Assembly: GCF_021730615.1 (NCBI RefSeq)
Contig: NZ_JAJLMN010000001.1
Coordinates: 806,001 to 870,000, forward strand
Origin: Lichenibacterium dinghuense
GTDB taxonomy: Bacteria; Pseudomonadota; Alphaproteobacteria; Rhizobiales; Beijerinckiaceae
Length of the DNA: 64,000 bases
Direction of reading: 5' to 3'
Shown here piece after piece: positions 43,930 to 52,042 of the stretch. Both the position numbers and the translations under genes were made by a program. The first letter of the stretch is position 1. Every line of letters starts with the position of its first letter. The notes below the pieces were generated by a model. That model did not search any database. It saw only the letters and a list, made by a program, of their open reading frames with translations, and was not told the origin of the DNA.

Positions 43930-44211
43930 TCAGGGTCCACAGCCCAGCGCGGCCTCCTCGCGCACGTAGCGCGCCACGGCGGCCCGGTCCCTCGCCGACA
44001 GCGGGACGTCCTCCAGCGCGTCGTACTGGCAGCCGGCGTTGCCGAAAGCCGCGATGGCGCGGCTCGTCCTGAAGCAGTAGCCGGCCGTCTTGTAGATCTG
44101 GTTGCGGCCGAACTACAGGTCGGAACAGGCATCCGCCCGCGCGGCGCCGGGGTTCGCGATGAGGCAGAGGGTGATCGCCGCCCCAAGGCCGACAGTGAAC
44201 CGGAATCGCAT
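43930..44211 (-). pseudogene. YARHG-like small exported protein with in-frame TAG
   Basis: A 93-codon frame starts at 44211 with a signal peptide (MRFRFTVGLGAAITLCLIA to ARA) and then CSDL, stop, FGRNQIYKTAGYCF. It ends with NAGCQYDALEDVPLSARDR and ARYVREEAALGCGP. This matches the YARHG domain (C-S-x-L-W-Y-A-R-N-x-I-Y...GYCF). Codon 33 (44113-44115 on the minus strand) is TAG where the family has Trp, so one G-to-A change would explain it. The frame is otherwise open, which suggests recent loss or a sequence error. Confidence 0.7.
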
Positions 44212-44358
44212 CGCCGCGCTCCCCGAGGTCGTCATGGTTCGTGGGTGCCGCCACGCCCGACGGCGCATTTGCAGACTAGGGCGCGTTGACATTCAGCGAC
44301 ATTAGGGTTTCCCAGCGGGCGAAAGTGGGATTCAAGGCTGGAAAAGGGAGGTTCCAGC

Positions 44359-45063
44359 ATGGATCGCGACGTGTTGAAGGACGAGCAATGGGAGCGTATT
44401 GCCCTTCTGCTTCCCGGCAAGGTCGGTGATCCGGGGCGATCGGCCAGCAACAATCGTCTGTTCATGGAAGCTATCCTGCACGTCGTACGGACGGGCGGAC
44501 CATGGCGAGACTTGCCGGACCGGTTCGGCAACTGGAACTCCAATTTCCAACGTTTCCGCCGGTGGGCCAAGAAGGCGGTCTTCGACCGCGTTTTCGCCGC
44601 TCTGTCGGGCGACCCTGATTTTGAATACGCCATGGTGGATGGCACGATCATCAGGGTCCACCAGCACGGCACTGGCGCAAAAGGGGGACTCAGGATCAGG
44701 CCATCGGCCGTTCTCGCGGCGGTTTGACCACCAAGATCCTCGCCCTGGTGGACGCGCTCGGCAATTTGGTGCGCTTTGTGCTGCTGCCGGGGCACCGCCA
44801 CGACGTCAAGGGCGTCAAGGATCTGATCGCCGACGTGCCCTTCAAGATGCTTCTGGCCGATAAGGCCTTCGACGTCGATTGGCTTCGGGAAAATCTTGAA
44901 GGCAGAGGCGTTGCCGCGGTGATCCCGCCCAAAGCCAATCGCAAGCGGCACATCCCCTGCGATTTTGCCGCCTACAAATGGCGGCACCTCGTCGAAAACT
45001 TCTTCTGTTCGCTGAAAGCCTTCCGCCGCATCGGCACGCGTTACGACAAGACTGACACGAGCT
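44359..45063 (+). pseudogene. IS427-type IS5 transposase (orfA + frameshifted orfB), truncated
   Basis: orfA (44359-44727) encodes an N-terminal HTH (DVLKDEQWERIALLLPG) and the first catalytic Asp (YAMVDGTII). A -1 shift at AAAAGGGGG (44679-44687) joins it to orfB, with the second Asp (LLADKAFD) and Glu (RHLVENFFCSLK, TRYDKTDTSF). This shift is typical of the group and not damage. The last ~12 codons are displaced to 50000-50038 by the inserted IS1031-type element, so this copy is inactive. Confidence 0.85.
44678..44688 (+). promoter_or_regulatory. programmed -1 frameshift site of the IS427-type transposase
   Basis: GCAAAAGGGGG. Reading GCA-AAA in the orfA frame and slipping back one base gives AGG-GGG-ACT, which continues in the orfB frame (GTQDQAIGRS). 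Such A/G slippery runs at the orfA-orfB junction are characteristic of IS427-type elements. Confidence 0.7.
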
Positions 45064-45084
45064 TCAGAGCCTGTTTGACCTGTC

Positions 45085-45891
45085 TTAGCTGTTATAGGCT
45101 CGGATCAGGCGGTGGCAGTTGGCGATGCTGACGGCATCTTCGGCTGCCGTGGTGCTCTGTTCCAGGTTGCGCGTGAGGCGATGATAGCGGTTGGTCAGGG
45201 TGCCGAAGGTGCCCTCGATGCGCCATCGCACGGGCAAGGGTTTGAAGCCTTTCACGTCCCGCTCGCGCGTAGAGACCTGAACCTCGATGCCGTGAGGTGC
45301 GGCGGCCTGCGCCATGCGGGCACCGCTGTAGATGCCGTCGACCTTGACGCGTCGAGGCGTCCAGCCCTCGGCAGCGGCGCGGTCCAGCAACTCTGCCGCG
45401 GCGGCCGTGTCGTGCACGTTGGCGGCCGTCACCGACGTGGCGAGCACGAAGCCGAGCGAGCAGGTCAGCACGTGACGCTTGATGCCCTTCACCTTTTTGT
45501 TGCCGTCCACGCCGCGCTCTCCCGCCTGCGGCCCTGACGCGACGCTTTGCGAGTCCATGATCGCCGTCGCGGGTTCGGGGTCGCGTCCGCGGCGAGCCCG
45601 CTCGGCGCGCGTCAGCACGGCCGCGATGTCGGCCCACACGCCGTCGGCGCGGAAGCGGTCGTGCCAGGAGCGCACGGTCTGCCACGGACCGAACTCCCTG
45701 GGCAGAAAACGCCATGGACAGCCGGCCTTCTCCAGATACAAGCAGGCGTTGACGATCTCGCGCAGGTCAGCGGTCAGCGTCCTGTACACGCCCATCATCG
45801 GCGCAAGTGTTGCCCACTCGCTGTCTGTCAGATCGCTCGGATAGCGCCGACCGTCATCCTTGTAGCGATCCCGAGCCTCGGCAGTCCACAT
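45085..45891 (-). CDS. IS1031-type IS5 transposase (DDE), intact
   Basis: 268 aa from the ATG at 45891, which has GGAGGCGACG just upstream; an upstream in-frame GTG/ATG would add eight residues. The N terminus MWTAEARDRYKDDGRRYPSD is typical, followed by LTDSEWATLAP. Catalytic residues lie in AIMDSQSV, VKVDGIYSG and RIEGTFGTLTNRYHRL. The reading frame is complete, so this transposase could still be made although its element is split. Confidence 0.88.
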   Translation of the reverse strand: MWTAEARDRYKDDGRRYPSDLTDSEWATLAPMMGVYRTLTADLREIVNACLYLEKAGCPWRFLPREFGPWQTVRSWHDRFRADGVWADIAAVLTRAERARRGRDPEPATAIMDSQSVASGPQAGERGVDGNKKVKGIKRHVLTCSLGFVLATSVTAANVHDTAAAAELLDRAAAEGWTPRRVKVDGIYSGARMAQAAAPHGIEVQVSTRERDVKGFKPLPVRWRIEGTFGTLTNRYHRLTRNLEQSTTAAEDAVSIANCHRLIRAYNS

Positions 45892-46050
45892 CGTCGCCTC
45901 CACCAGAAACGACAACGCAAACCGATCAAAGAAAGGTCAAACAGATGGGGTGATTGGGGCTCCAGCCCAGGCCCAACGGTGGCTGCTCCTGCCCGGATGG
46001 TTCAACGTGGTCCGTGTCGAGCGGCCACAAGCATCGCGACAGGAGCAACC

Positions 46051-47100
46051 ATGACGTACTATGCCGGACTGGACGTGTCCCTGGAAGAGACCGCGATCTG
46101 CGTGGTCGATGACGCGGGTCGGATCGTGAAGGAGCTGCGCGCCGCGAGCGCGCCAGGGCCGCTGGTTGCGGCCCTGCAGGGCTTGAAGCTGCCGATCGAG
46201 CGGATCGGCCTCGAAGCCTGCTCGTTGACGGCTTGGCTGCACGAGGGCCTGCGCGCGGCGGGGCTGGCGGCGGTCTGCATCGAGACACGGCAGGCCAACG
46301 CCGCCATGAAGACCATGCCCAACAAGACCGACCGCAACGACGCGCGTGCCCTGGCGCAGATCATGCGCACCGGCTGGTTCCGGCAGGTGCACGTCAAGTC
46401 GCAGCAGTGCCGGCTGTGGCGCTCGCTGCTGGTCGCACGCCGCACGGTGCTGAACGAGATGCGGTCGATCGAGAACGTCGTTCGGGCCATGCTTCGGGAA
46501 GCCGGGCTGAAGGTCGGCACGCCGAGCCGGGCGGCCTTCGACAAGCGTGTGCGCGAACTCTGCTCGGACGACACAGCGTTGCTGGCGATGGTGGAGCCGT
46601 TGCTCACTGTACTGTCGACGATGATCCAGCAGCTCGCCCGATTGACAAAACAGGTGCTGAAGATCGTGCGCGAGGAAAAGATCTGTCGGCGGCTGATGAG
46701 CGCACCCGGCGTCGGCCCGATCACCGCCCTGGCGTTTCGCGCCACGATCGACCGACCCGATCGGTTCGGCCATTCGCGCGACGTCGGTGCCCATCTCGGC
46801 CTGACGCCCTCGCGCTACCAGTCGGGCGAGACCGACATTCAGGGCAAGATCAGCCGATGCGGCGACGAACTGGCGCGAACGGCCCTGTACGAGGCCGCTA
46901 ACGCGTTGCTCGTGCGCAGCCAGAAATGGTCCAGCCTGCGGGCCTGGGGCATGACGATCGCCAAGCATCGCGGCATGGCGCGGGCGCGCGTTGCCGTAGC
47001 CCGAAAGCTGGCCGTGGTCCTGCACCGGATGTGGAGCGACGGTACCGACTTTCGGTTCGGCACCGGGCCGACCACCGCGCCCGCCACCGTAGTTGCCTGA
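46051..47100 (+). CDS. IS110-family DEDD transposase
   Basis: 349 aa from the ATG at 46051 with AGGAGCAACC upstream. The N-terminal RuvC-like domain (YAGLDVSLEETAICVVDD, first Asp in GLDVS; KTDRNDARALAQ) and the C-terminal Tnp domain with the Ser motif region (SAPGVGPITALAFRA, GLTPSRYQSG) are both present. The frame is intact. IS110 recombinases use an RNA guide (bridge RNA) made from the element's non-coding end. Confidence 0.92.
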   Translation: MTYYAGLDVSLEETAICVVDDAGRIVKELRAASAPGPLVAALQGLKLPIERIGLEACSLTAWLHEGLRAAGLAAVCIETRQANAAMKTMPNKTDRNDARALAQIMRTGWFRQVHVKSQQCRLWRSLLVARRTVLNEMRSIENVVRAMLREAGLKVGTPSRAAFDKRVRELCSDDTALLAMVEPLLTVLSTMIQQLARLTKQVLKIVREEKICRRLMSAPGVGPITALAFRATIDRPDRFGHSRDVGAHLGLTPSRYQSGETDIQGKISRCGDELARTALYEAANALLVRSQKWSSLRAWGMTIAKHRGMARARVAVARKLAVVLHRMWSDGTDFRFGTGPTTAPATVVA

Positions 47101-47356
47101 CGCTCGGAGGACACCGCGGGCCGCCACCCGCACGAGCTTCACCTGAAAGGGTGATGTGGACCGTTCCCGTGGGGACGATCGGTAAGGCCACCTCGTTGAG
47201 AGTCTTGAGCCCGCGGCGACGTCGCGAGGTCGTGAAACAGATCGAGGGACCGAGCCGGACTGACCCCATCATGCGGCGGCGAAACGCCGACCGCGAAGAG
47301 AAGCGTGTGACCCGCGGGAACGGGACAAAAAACCTGACAGGAGCGCTTGACCTCCA
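47101..47356 (+). ncRNA. candidate bridge-RNA region in the IS110 3' non-coding end
   Basis: About 256 bases follow the transposase stop without a gene, longer than the ~90-100 bases upstream of it. In the IS1111 subgroup the guide RNA is encoded at the 3' end, so this is the better place to look. Short hairpins are visible (TCACC-TGAAAG-GGTGA at 47141-47155; GTTCCC-GTG-GGGAC near 47164). Guide loops matching target and donor were not demonstrated. Confidence 0.4.
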
Positions 47357-47363
47357 GAGCCCT

Positions 47364-47450
47364 GCAGATTCCGACGAAGCCGGCCGGGTATTCCGATTTC
47401 AAGCCGGCCAGCATTCCAACATGAAGCCGGCCACCGTTCCGATCTGAAGC
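47364..47450. repeat. left IS21 terminal repeat array
   Basis: Four imperfect copies of ATTCCGAxxxxAAGCCGGCCA spaced about 23 bases apart. The same unit is found inverted at the other end of the element. These are the expected IstA-binding sites of an IS21-family terminus. Confidence 0.8.
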
Positions 47451-47510
47451 CGGCCACGGCGATGGCGCCCCGCTGGTCGGGTTCGTAGATCGGTCGAGGA
47501 GTGTTTCGGG

Positions 47511-48251
47511 TCAAGCCAGCTGGTCGGCAGGGCGGTGCTTGCGCAGGCTGTCGCCGGACAACGCGATCCGGTAGGCGTTGTGGATCAGGCGGTCCAGCAC
47601 GGCATCGGCCAGGGTCGGGATGGCGATCATCTCGTACCAGCGGTCGACCGGCACCTGGCTGGTGATCAGCACCGAGCCGGCGTCGTAGCGGTCCTCCACG
47701 ATCTCCAGAAGGTCGCGCGCCTGCTCGGCGCTGAGGGGCTCAGGGCCCCAATCGTCGAGGATCAGCAGCCGGCGCGGGCGAGCTGCTTGAGCAGTTTGGC
47801 ATAGCGGCCGTCGCCGCGCGCCAGACCGAGCGCCGCGAACAGGCGCGGCACACGGTAGTACAGGACCGACAGGTCCTCCCGGCAGGCCTTCTGGCCGAGC
47901 GCGCAGGCGAGCCAGCTTTGCCGACACCGCACGGCCCGGTGATCACCGGTTGCGCCGGCTTCGGATCCAGTCGCAGCCGGACAGCTTGAGGAACAGGGCA
48001 CGGTCGAGGCCGCGATGGGCGCGGTAGTCGACATCCTCGACGCTGGCCGGATGGCGCAGGTGGGCGGCGCGGGCGCGGGTTTCGAAGCGCTTCTGCTCGC
48101 GCAGGGTCTTCTCGTGCTCCAGGATGATGCCGAGCCACTCGGCGTGCGTCAGCGCCTGCGCTTCCGGGTTCCCGTCCAGGGTCTTGTAGCCCTGCGCCAT
48201 GCCGTGCAGGCCGAGGCCGTGCAGAAGTTCGAGTGTGGGATGAGCAAGCAT
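47511..48251 (-). pseudogene. istB: istB, IS21 helper ATPase, three frameshifts
   Basis: The gene starts MLAHPTLELLHGLGLHGM at 48251 and ends at the stop at 47511. Its reading passes through three frames. Single-base deletions are inferred near 47947-47953, 47915-47922 (inside the Walker A region, GPCGVGK then S) and 47764-47772. The total is three bases short of a 247-residue IstB, so only three bases need be restored. The Walker B region LLILDDWGPEPLS is intact in its frame. AAA+ helper of IstA; this copy should be non-functional as read. Confidence 0.85.
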
Positions 48252-48265
48252 CGTCAAGTCTCCTA

Positions 48266-49802
48266 TCAGTGGAAGTAGCCTGCGCCGCGCAGGTTCGGAT
48301 GATCGATGATCTTCGTCGTTTCTGTTATTCGAGACTTTCGGTCGAGGTTGTTGGCAATGATGGAGGCGATGCTCTTGTAGGTGAGCGCACCGATGGCCGT
48401 GGCCCGGGCGGAGATGGCCTCGGCCCGAGCTGGGGCGAGGCCGCGAAACAGGCGCAGCACGCCCAGGCAGGTGCGGAAGCCCTGCTCGGGATGGGGACGC
48501 CCGCGCAGGATGGCGATGACGAGGCCCTCGGTTTCGGGGCCGATCTCCCGGCCCCAGCGCTCGAAGCGGGCCGGCGTCCATTCCGCGTAGCGCCGGTGAG
48601 CGCTCGGCATGTGCTCGACGTCGGTGCCGTGCCGGGCGCCGCCATAACGCCGGTCGTGGGCGGCGACGCGCTGGCCGCGGTGGAACACCTCCACGGTGCG
48701 CTCCGTCAGGCGCACGTCCACCTGCTCGCGGATCAGCGCATGGGGCACCGAGTACAGGAAGCCGGCAGCCTCGACGTGGTAGTCGAGGTTGACCCGTGCC
48801 AGCCGCCACTCGGCAAAGACGTAGGGTGCCGACGGCAGGGGCAGCAGGGCGGCCCGCTCCACGGCCTCGAACAGCGCCCGGCGCGTGGTGCCGAGGCGGC
48901 GCATGGGGTGGGCGTTGATGCGCTCCACCATGGCCGCGATGGCGGCGTTGCACTCGGCCAGCGAGAAGAACGTCTGGCCCGCAGGCGTCCCAGGATGTAG
49001 CTCTGGGCGAAGCGGACGCCGTTCTCCACCTTGGCCTTGTCGCGCGGCTTCCTCGGCCGGGCCGGCAGCACGCCGATGCCGTAGTGCTCGGCCATGGTGC
49101 CGTAGGAGCGATTGATCTCCGGATCGTAGAAGGACGCCTTGTTGATCCCGCTCTTGAGGTTGTCGGGCACCACCAGGCGCGGCACGCCGCCCAGAAAGTC
49201 GAACAGGCGCACGTGGGCGCCGATCCAGTCCGGCAGCGCCTGGGTCCACGTCGCCTCGGCGTAGGTGAGGCTGGAGGCGCCCAGCACCGCCACGAAGATC
49301 TCGGCCTGTCTCACCACGCCGGTGGCGGGATCGACGATGGGCACGCGCTTGCCGGAATAGTCGACGAACACCTTGTCGCCGGCGGCATGGTGTTGGCGCA
49401 TCACCGGCGTGACACGGCGTTCGAACTCCTGTAAAGATCACAGAAGCGCGAGTAACCGTAGCCGCCGGGCTCAGATACACGATACTCTTCCCAGAGAACC
49501 ATCAGGTTGACGCCGGGCCTGCGCATCTCGCGCACCATCGACGGCCAGTCTGGCTCGACGCGTCGTCTGACGCCTTGCTTCACGCCGACGCGGTCGAACA
49601 GCCGCTGTTCGAGGACGGCGTCGGTGATCTCTTCATCGATCGGCCAAGCCAAGCCCGCCGCTGACGCACGGGCGAGGTTGTCCTGGACGGTGGACCGCGC
49701 GATGCCGAGCGTTCGGCCGATCTCGCGGGCGCTCACCCCGTCGCGGGCGAGCCGGAGCATGTGTCGGATCTGTCGCATCGTCAGCTCTCTCCTGGCCGGC
49801 AT
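48266..49802 (-). pseudogene. istA: istA, IS21 transposase, two frameshifts
   Basis: The N terminus (49802 down) has the HTH segment REIGRTLGIARSTVQ and WPSMVREMRR. The frame is lost near 49426-49432 (YSRFCDLYR, one G missing from an AGGGAG-type run). The middle has the catalytic core VFVDYSGKRVPIVD, DNLKSGI and RDKAKVENGV. The frame is lost again near 48976-48990, after ILGRLRA. The C-terminal part runs to the stop at 48266. Two single-base deletions explain it. Confidence 0.85.
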
Positions 49803-49865
49803 CCCGATCTCCTCGCGTGGGGGGGCGAGGCAGGGTGCCGCGGTTGCTGACCTGCGGGGACGCTA

Positions 49866-49974
49866 TTGCCGGATCAGGGTGGCCGGCTTCATCTCGGAAC
49901 GGTGGCCGGCATCAAATCGGAATGGCGGCCGGCTTCATCTCGGAATCAGTGGCCGGCTTCGATCGGAATCCGCA
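49866..49974. repeat. right IS21 terminal repeat array
   Basis: Four imperfect copies of GTGGCCGGCTTCATCTCGGAA spaced 22-26 bases apart, inverse to the left array. The outermost copy reads GGCCGGCTTCGATCGGAAT and abuts the element end. Confidence 0.8.
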
Positions 49975-49999
49975 GAGCCCCAATCAGAGAAGGCTCTCA

Positions 50000-50056
50000 G
50001 CGCTATGATCTACGCGGCAAGCATCGTTCTCGCCCTGCGCTGAATGTCAAAACGCC
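50000..50056 (+). pseudogene. 3' remnant of the IS427-type transposase and right IS end
   Basis: It encodes AMIYAASIVLALR then a stop, the usual transposase end, followed by the right inverted repeat (GAATGTCAAAACGCC). It is the displaced tail of the gene that starts at 44359. Confidence 0.8.
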
Positions 50057-50060
50057 CTAG

Positions 50061-50278
50061 GGACGCATGGTGATCGAGGTAGGGCTGGGCCGGCGCGTTG
50101 TGGTGGACGGTGCCGTCGATGCCGAGGTGCTCGCCCGCGTGCTCGCGGTGCTGGACCGGCGATGATCCCGGTCCTGTCCACCGCCCGGGTGTGGGTCGCG
50201 GCCGGCCACACCGACATGCGCCGCGGCATGGATGGGCTCTCGCTGGTCGTGCAGAAAGGCCTCGGGCGCGATCCCTTT
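50061..50278 (+). pseudogene. IS66 remnant: tnpA 3' end and tnpB 5' end
   Basis: 50067-50165 encodes MVIEVGLGRRVVVDGAVDAE and on to VLDRR, the tnpA C terminus. 50162-50278 encodes the tnpB start MIPVLSTARVWVAAGHTDMR to GLGRDPF. Both closely match the intact IS66 at 55139-55872 but come from a different copy. After DPF the similarity stops. The upstream part of tnpA is absent on the far side of the IS427-type element, so this is a truncated leftover. Confidence 0.85.
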
Positions 50279-50291
50279 ATCATCCGGCGTC

Positions 50292-50299
50292 GGAAGTTG
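50292..50299. repeat. target-site duplication, left of the ISL3 element
   Basis: GGAAGTTG, repeated exactly at 52035-52042 on the other side of the ISL3-type element. Eight bases is the usual ISL3-family duplication. Confidence 0.85.
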
Positions 50300-52034
50300 G
50301 GTTCTCCCGCGCTTCCCGTGCTGTCGGATGGCGGCAGGCAGCGACGATGAGCACATAGGGGGAACACTCCTCCCCTCTCACGTCCATGTCCAAGCGCCTC
50401 CTGCCATTGATCCCGGCGGGCCTCACCGTTGTGCGAGTCCTGCCCACACCCGACTGCGTCACCATCGTGGCCCGCCCCCTCGCCGAGCACGCCTGCTGCC
50501 CCGACTGTGGTGCCCCGTCTCGCCGCCTCCACAGCCGCTACGAGCGCCGCATGCTCGACCTGACCTGGCAGGGTCGCCCCGTCGCGCTCCATGTCCAGGC
50601 CCGGCGCTTTCGCTGCCTCGCGCCCGCGTGCCCGCGCCAAACGTTTACCGAGCGCCTCGCCGGCGTCGCAGCCCTGGCGGCCCGGCGCACCGAACGGCTC
50701 GGCGCGGTGCAGCGCTGCCTCGGCTTCGCGCTCGGCGGCTGTCCCGGATCCCGCCTCGCCGAGCGCCTGGCCATGCCGGTGAGCGCCGACACGCTGCGCC
50801 GCATGGTGGTGCGGGCCGCGGCCGAGGCAATGCCGCCCGGGACGCCCCGCGTGCTCGCAGTCGACGACTGGGCGTGGAAGCGCGGGCACCGCTACGGCAC
50901 CATCCTGGTCGATCTCGAGCGCAACGACGTCGTCGACCTCCTCCCCGACCGGCAGGCCGGCACGCTGGCGGAATGGCTGCGCCGACACCGCGGCATCGAG
51001 GTGATCGCGCGCGACCGCGCCAGCGCCTACGCGGACGGGGCACGCCAGGGCGCGCCCGATGCCGTGCAGGTTGCGGATCGGTGGCACATGCTCCGCAACC
51101 TCGGCGACGCCATGCGGGCCCTGTGCGATCGCCACGGCGCGGCCGCACGACGGGCCGCGCGGGACACCCCTGTCCTCATGCCGGAGAGGACAGAGCCCGA
51201 CCCCGAGCCGAAGCCCGTCCGCCCGACCCGGGCGCAGCGCGCCAGCGCCGCGTCGCTCGCCCGCCGGCAGGCCCGCTTCGAGGAAGCGGCGCGGCTGCGC
51301 GCCGCCGGCGTGCCCATCGCCCGCATCGCCGCCCAGCTCGGCGCCGAGCGCAAGACGATCCGCCGTTGGCTGGCGCTCGGCTGTGCCCCGACCTGGGCGA
51401 AGCCACCCCGGCGCGGTGGCGTGCTGTCGGCCTACGCGTGCCATCTCGACCGACGCTGGGCCGAGGGCTGCAGCAACGCCGCCCTGCTGTGGCGCGAGGT
51501 GAGCGGCCTCGGCTTCACCGGCGCCTACTCCACTGTCCGGGGCTGGGCGCGGCGACGCAGAGCGGAGACGGTCACGGCCAGCGACGGAAAGGCCCGACGC
51601 CACATGGCGGGCGAGCCGCCCTCGCCGCGGCAGATGGCGAGGCTGCTGACCGCGGAGGCGGATGCCGTGCCGGAGGGCGACCGCGCCTTCCTGGCCCGGC
51701 TGCTCGCGCAGGCCCCGGCGCTCGGCCAAGCGGCTGCAATCGCGAAGCGCCTCGGCCGTCTGCTGCGCCGCGAGGGCGACGACAGCCTCTACCGGGTCCT
51801 CGCCGACGCGGTCCACACGCAGCTGGCTGACTTCGCGGCCGGGCTCGGGCGCGACCGCGCCGCTGTGCAGGCCGCCCTCGACACGCCCTGGACCACCAGC
51901 CCCGCCGAGGGCCAAATCAACCGCGCGAAGGCCATCAAGCGGTCCATGTACGGCCGCGCCGGCTTCCCGCTCCTGCGCGCCCGCGTCCTGGAGGCCGCGT
52001 GACGCCAAAACAGCACGGGAAGCGCGAGAGAACC
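50300..52034 (+). mobile_element. ISL3-family element with 8-bp duplication
   Basis: 1735 bp. Inverted repeats of about 25 bp (GGTTCTCCCGCGCTTCCCGT at the left, GGTTCTCTCGCGCTTCCCGT at the right in inverse) are flanked by exact GGAAGTTG repeats. One transposase gene fills the element. Intact by every sign visible here. Confidence 0.93.
50386..52002 (+). CDS. ISL3-family transposase
   Basis: 538 aa. An N-terminal zinc ribbon (CCPDCGAPSRRLHSRY ... FRCLAPACPRQTF) is followed by an HTH and the DDE core with VLAVDDWAWKRGHRYGTILVD, VIARDRASAYADG and the C-terminal PAEGQINRAKAIKRSMYGRA (quoted in parts). The family moves by a DDE mechanism and makes 8-bp duplications, as seen. There is an insertion of about 80 residues between the second Asp and the C-terminal part (RARRDTPVLMPERTEP region with a resolvase-like HTH), as in longer ISL3 members. 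The frame is intact. Confidence 0.93.
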   Translation: MSKRLLPLIPAGLTVVRVLPTPDCVTIVARPLAEHACCPDCGAPSRRLHSRYERRMLDLTWQGRPVALHVQARRFRCLAPACPRQTFTERLAGVAALAARRTERLGAVQRCLGFALGGCPGSRLAERLAMPVSADTLRRMVVRAAAEAMPPGTPRVLAVDDWAWKRGHRYGTILVDLERNDVVDLLPDRQAGTLAEWLRRHRGIEVIARDRASAYADGARQGAPDAVQVADRWHMLRNLGDAMRALCDRHGAAARRAARDTPVLMPERTEPDPEPKPVRPTRAQRASAASLARRQARFEEAARLRAAGVPIARIAAQLGAERKTIRRWLALGCAPTWAKPPRRGGVLSAYACHLDRRWAEGCSNAALLWREVSGLGFTGAYSTVRGWARRRRAETVTASDGKARRHMAGEPPSPRQMARLLTAEADAVPEGDRAFLARLLAQAPALGQAAAIAKRLGRLLRREGDDSLYRVLADAVHTQLADFAAGLGRDRAAVQAALDTPWTTSPAEGQINRAKAIKRSMYGRAGFPLLRARVLEAA

Positions 52035-52042
52035 GGAAGTTG

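Larger units (their letters stand above)
45963..47356 (+). mobile_element. IS110-family element (boundaries approximate)
   Basis: About 1.4 kb, carrying one transposase gene. The left boundary is placed after the TGATTGGGGCTC that reappears inverted at 49975-49986, and the right boundary before the GAGCCC duplicated by the IS21 insertion. IS110 elements usually leave no target duplication, so the ends cannot be fixed from sequence alone. It lies inside the right end of the IS1031-type element. Confidence 0.65.
47363..49974 (-). mobile_element. IS21-family element with decayed istA and istB
   Basis: It starts TGCAGATTCCGA and ends with the inverse (TCGGAATCCGCA), flanked by GAGCCC (47357-47362 and 49975-49980), a 6-bp duplication within the IS21 range. 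Each end holds four copies of a ~20-bp repeat (core GCCGGCTTC...TCGGAAT), the typical IstA-binding arrays. The gene order istA-istB on the minus strand is standard. Both genes are frameshifted. Confidence 0.88.
45067..49996 (-). mobile_element. IS5-family element (IS1031 type), interrupted by IS110 and IS21
   Basis: It starts GAGCCTGTTTGACC at 45067 and ends AAGGCTC at 49996, flanked by TCA on both sides as expected for the 3-bp TNA duplications of this group. Precise removal repairs the IS427-type transposase. Its own DNA is about 0.9 kb (45067 to about 45962, plus about 49975-49996). Beyond GAGCCT the two ends match poorly, so the right terminus is less certain than the TCA repeat. Confidence 0.7.
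44280..50056 (+). mobile_element. IS5-family element (IS427 type), interrupted by three nested elements
   Basis: Terminal inverted repeats are GGCGCGTTGACATTCAGCG at the left and GGCGTTTTGACATTCAGCG (reverse complement) at the right, 17 of 19 matching. Both are flanked by CTAG (44276-44279 and 50057-50060). Its own DNA is 44280-45066 plus 50000-50056, about 844 bp, the usual size for this group. The foreign block lies between two copies of TCA (45064-45066 and 49997-49999), and removing it restores the end of the transposase frame (DTSF SAMIYAASIVLALR). Confidence 0.88.

Noticed and set aside
44359-44727. orfA/orfB split of the IS427-type transposase as a mutation
   Set aside because: The A4G5 slippery run at the junction is the programmed frameshift typical for this group. 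The real damage is the later insertion.
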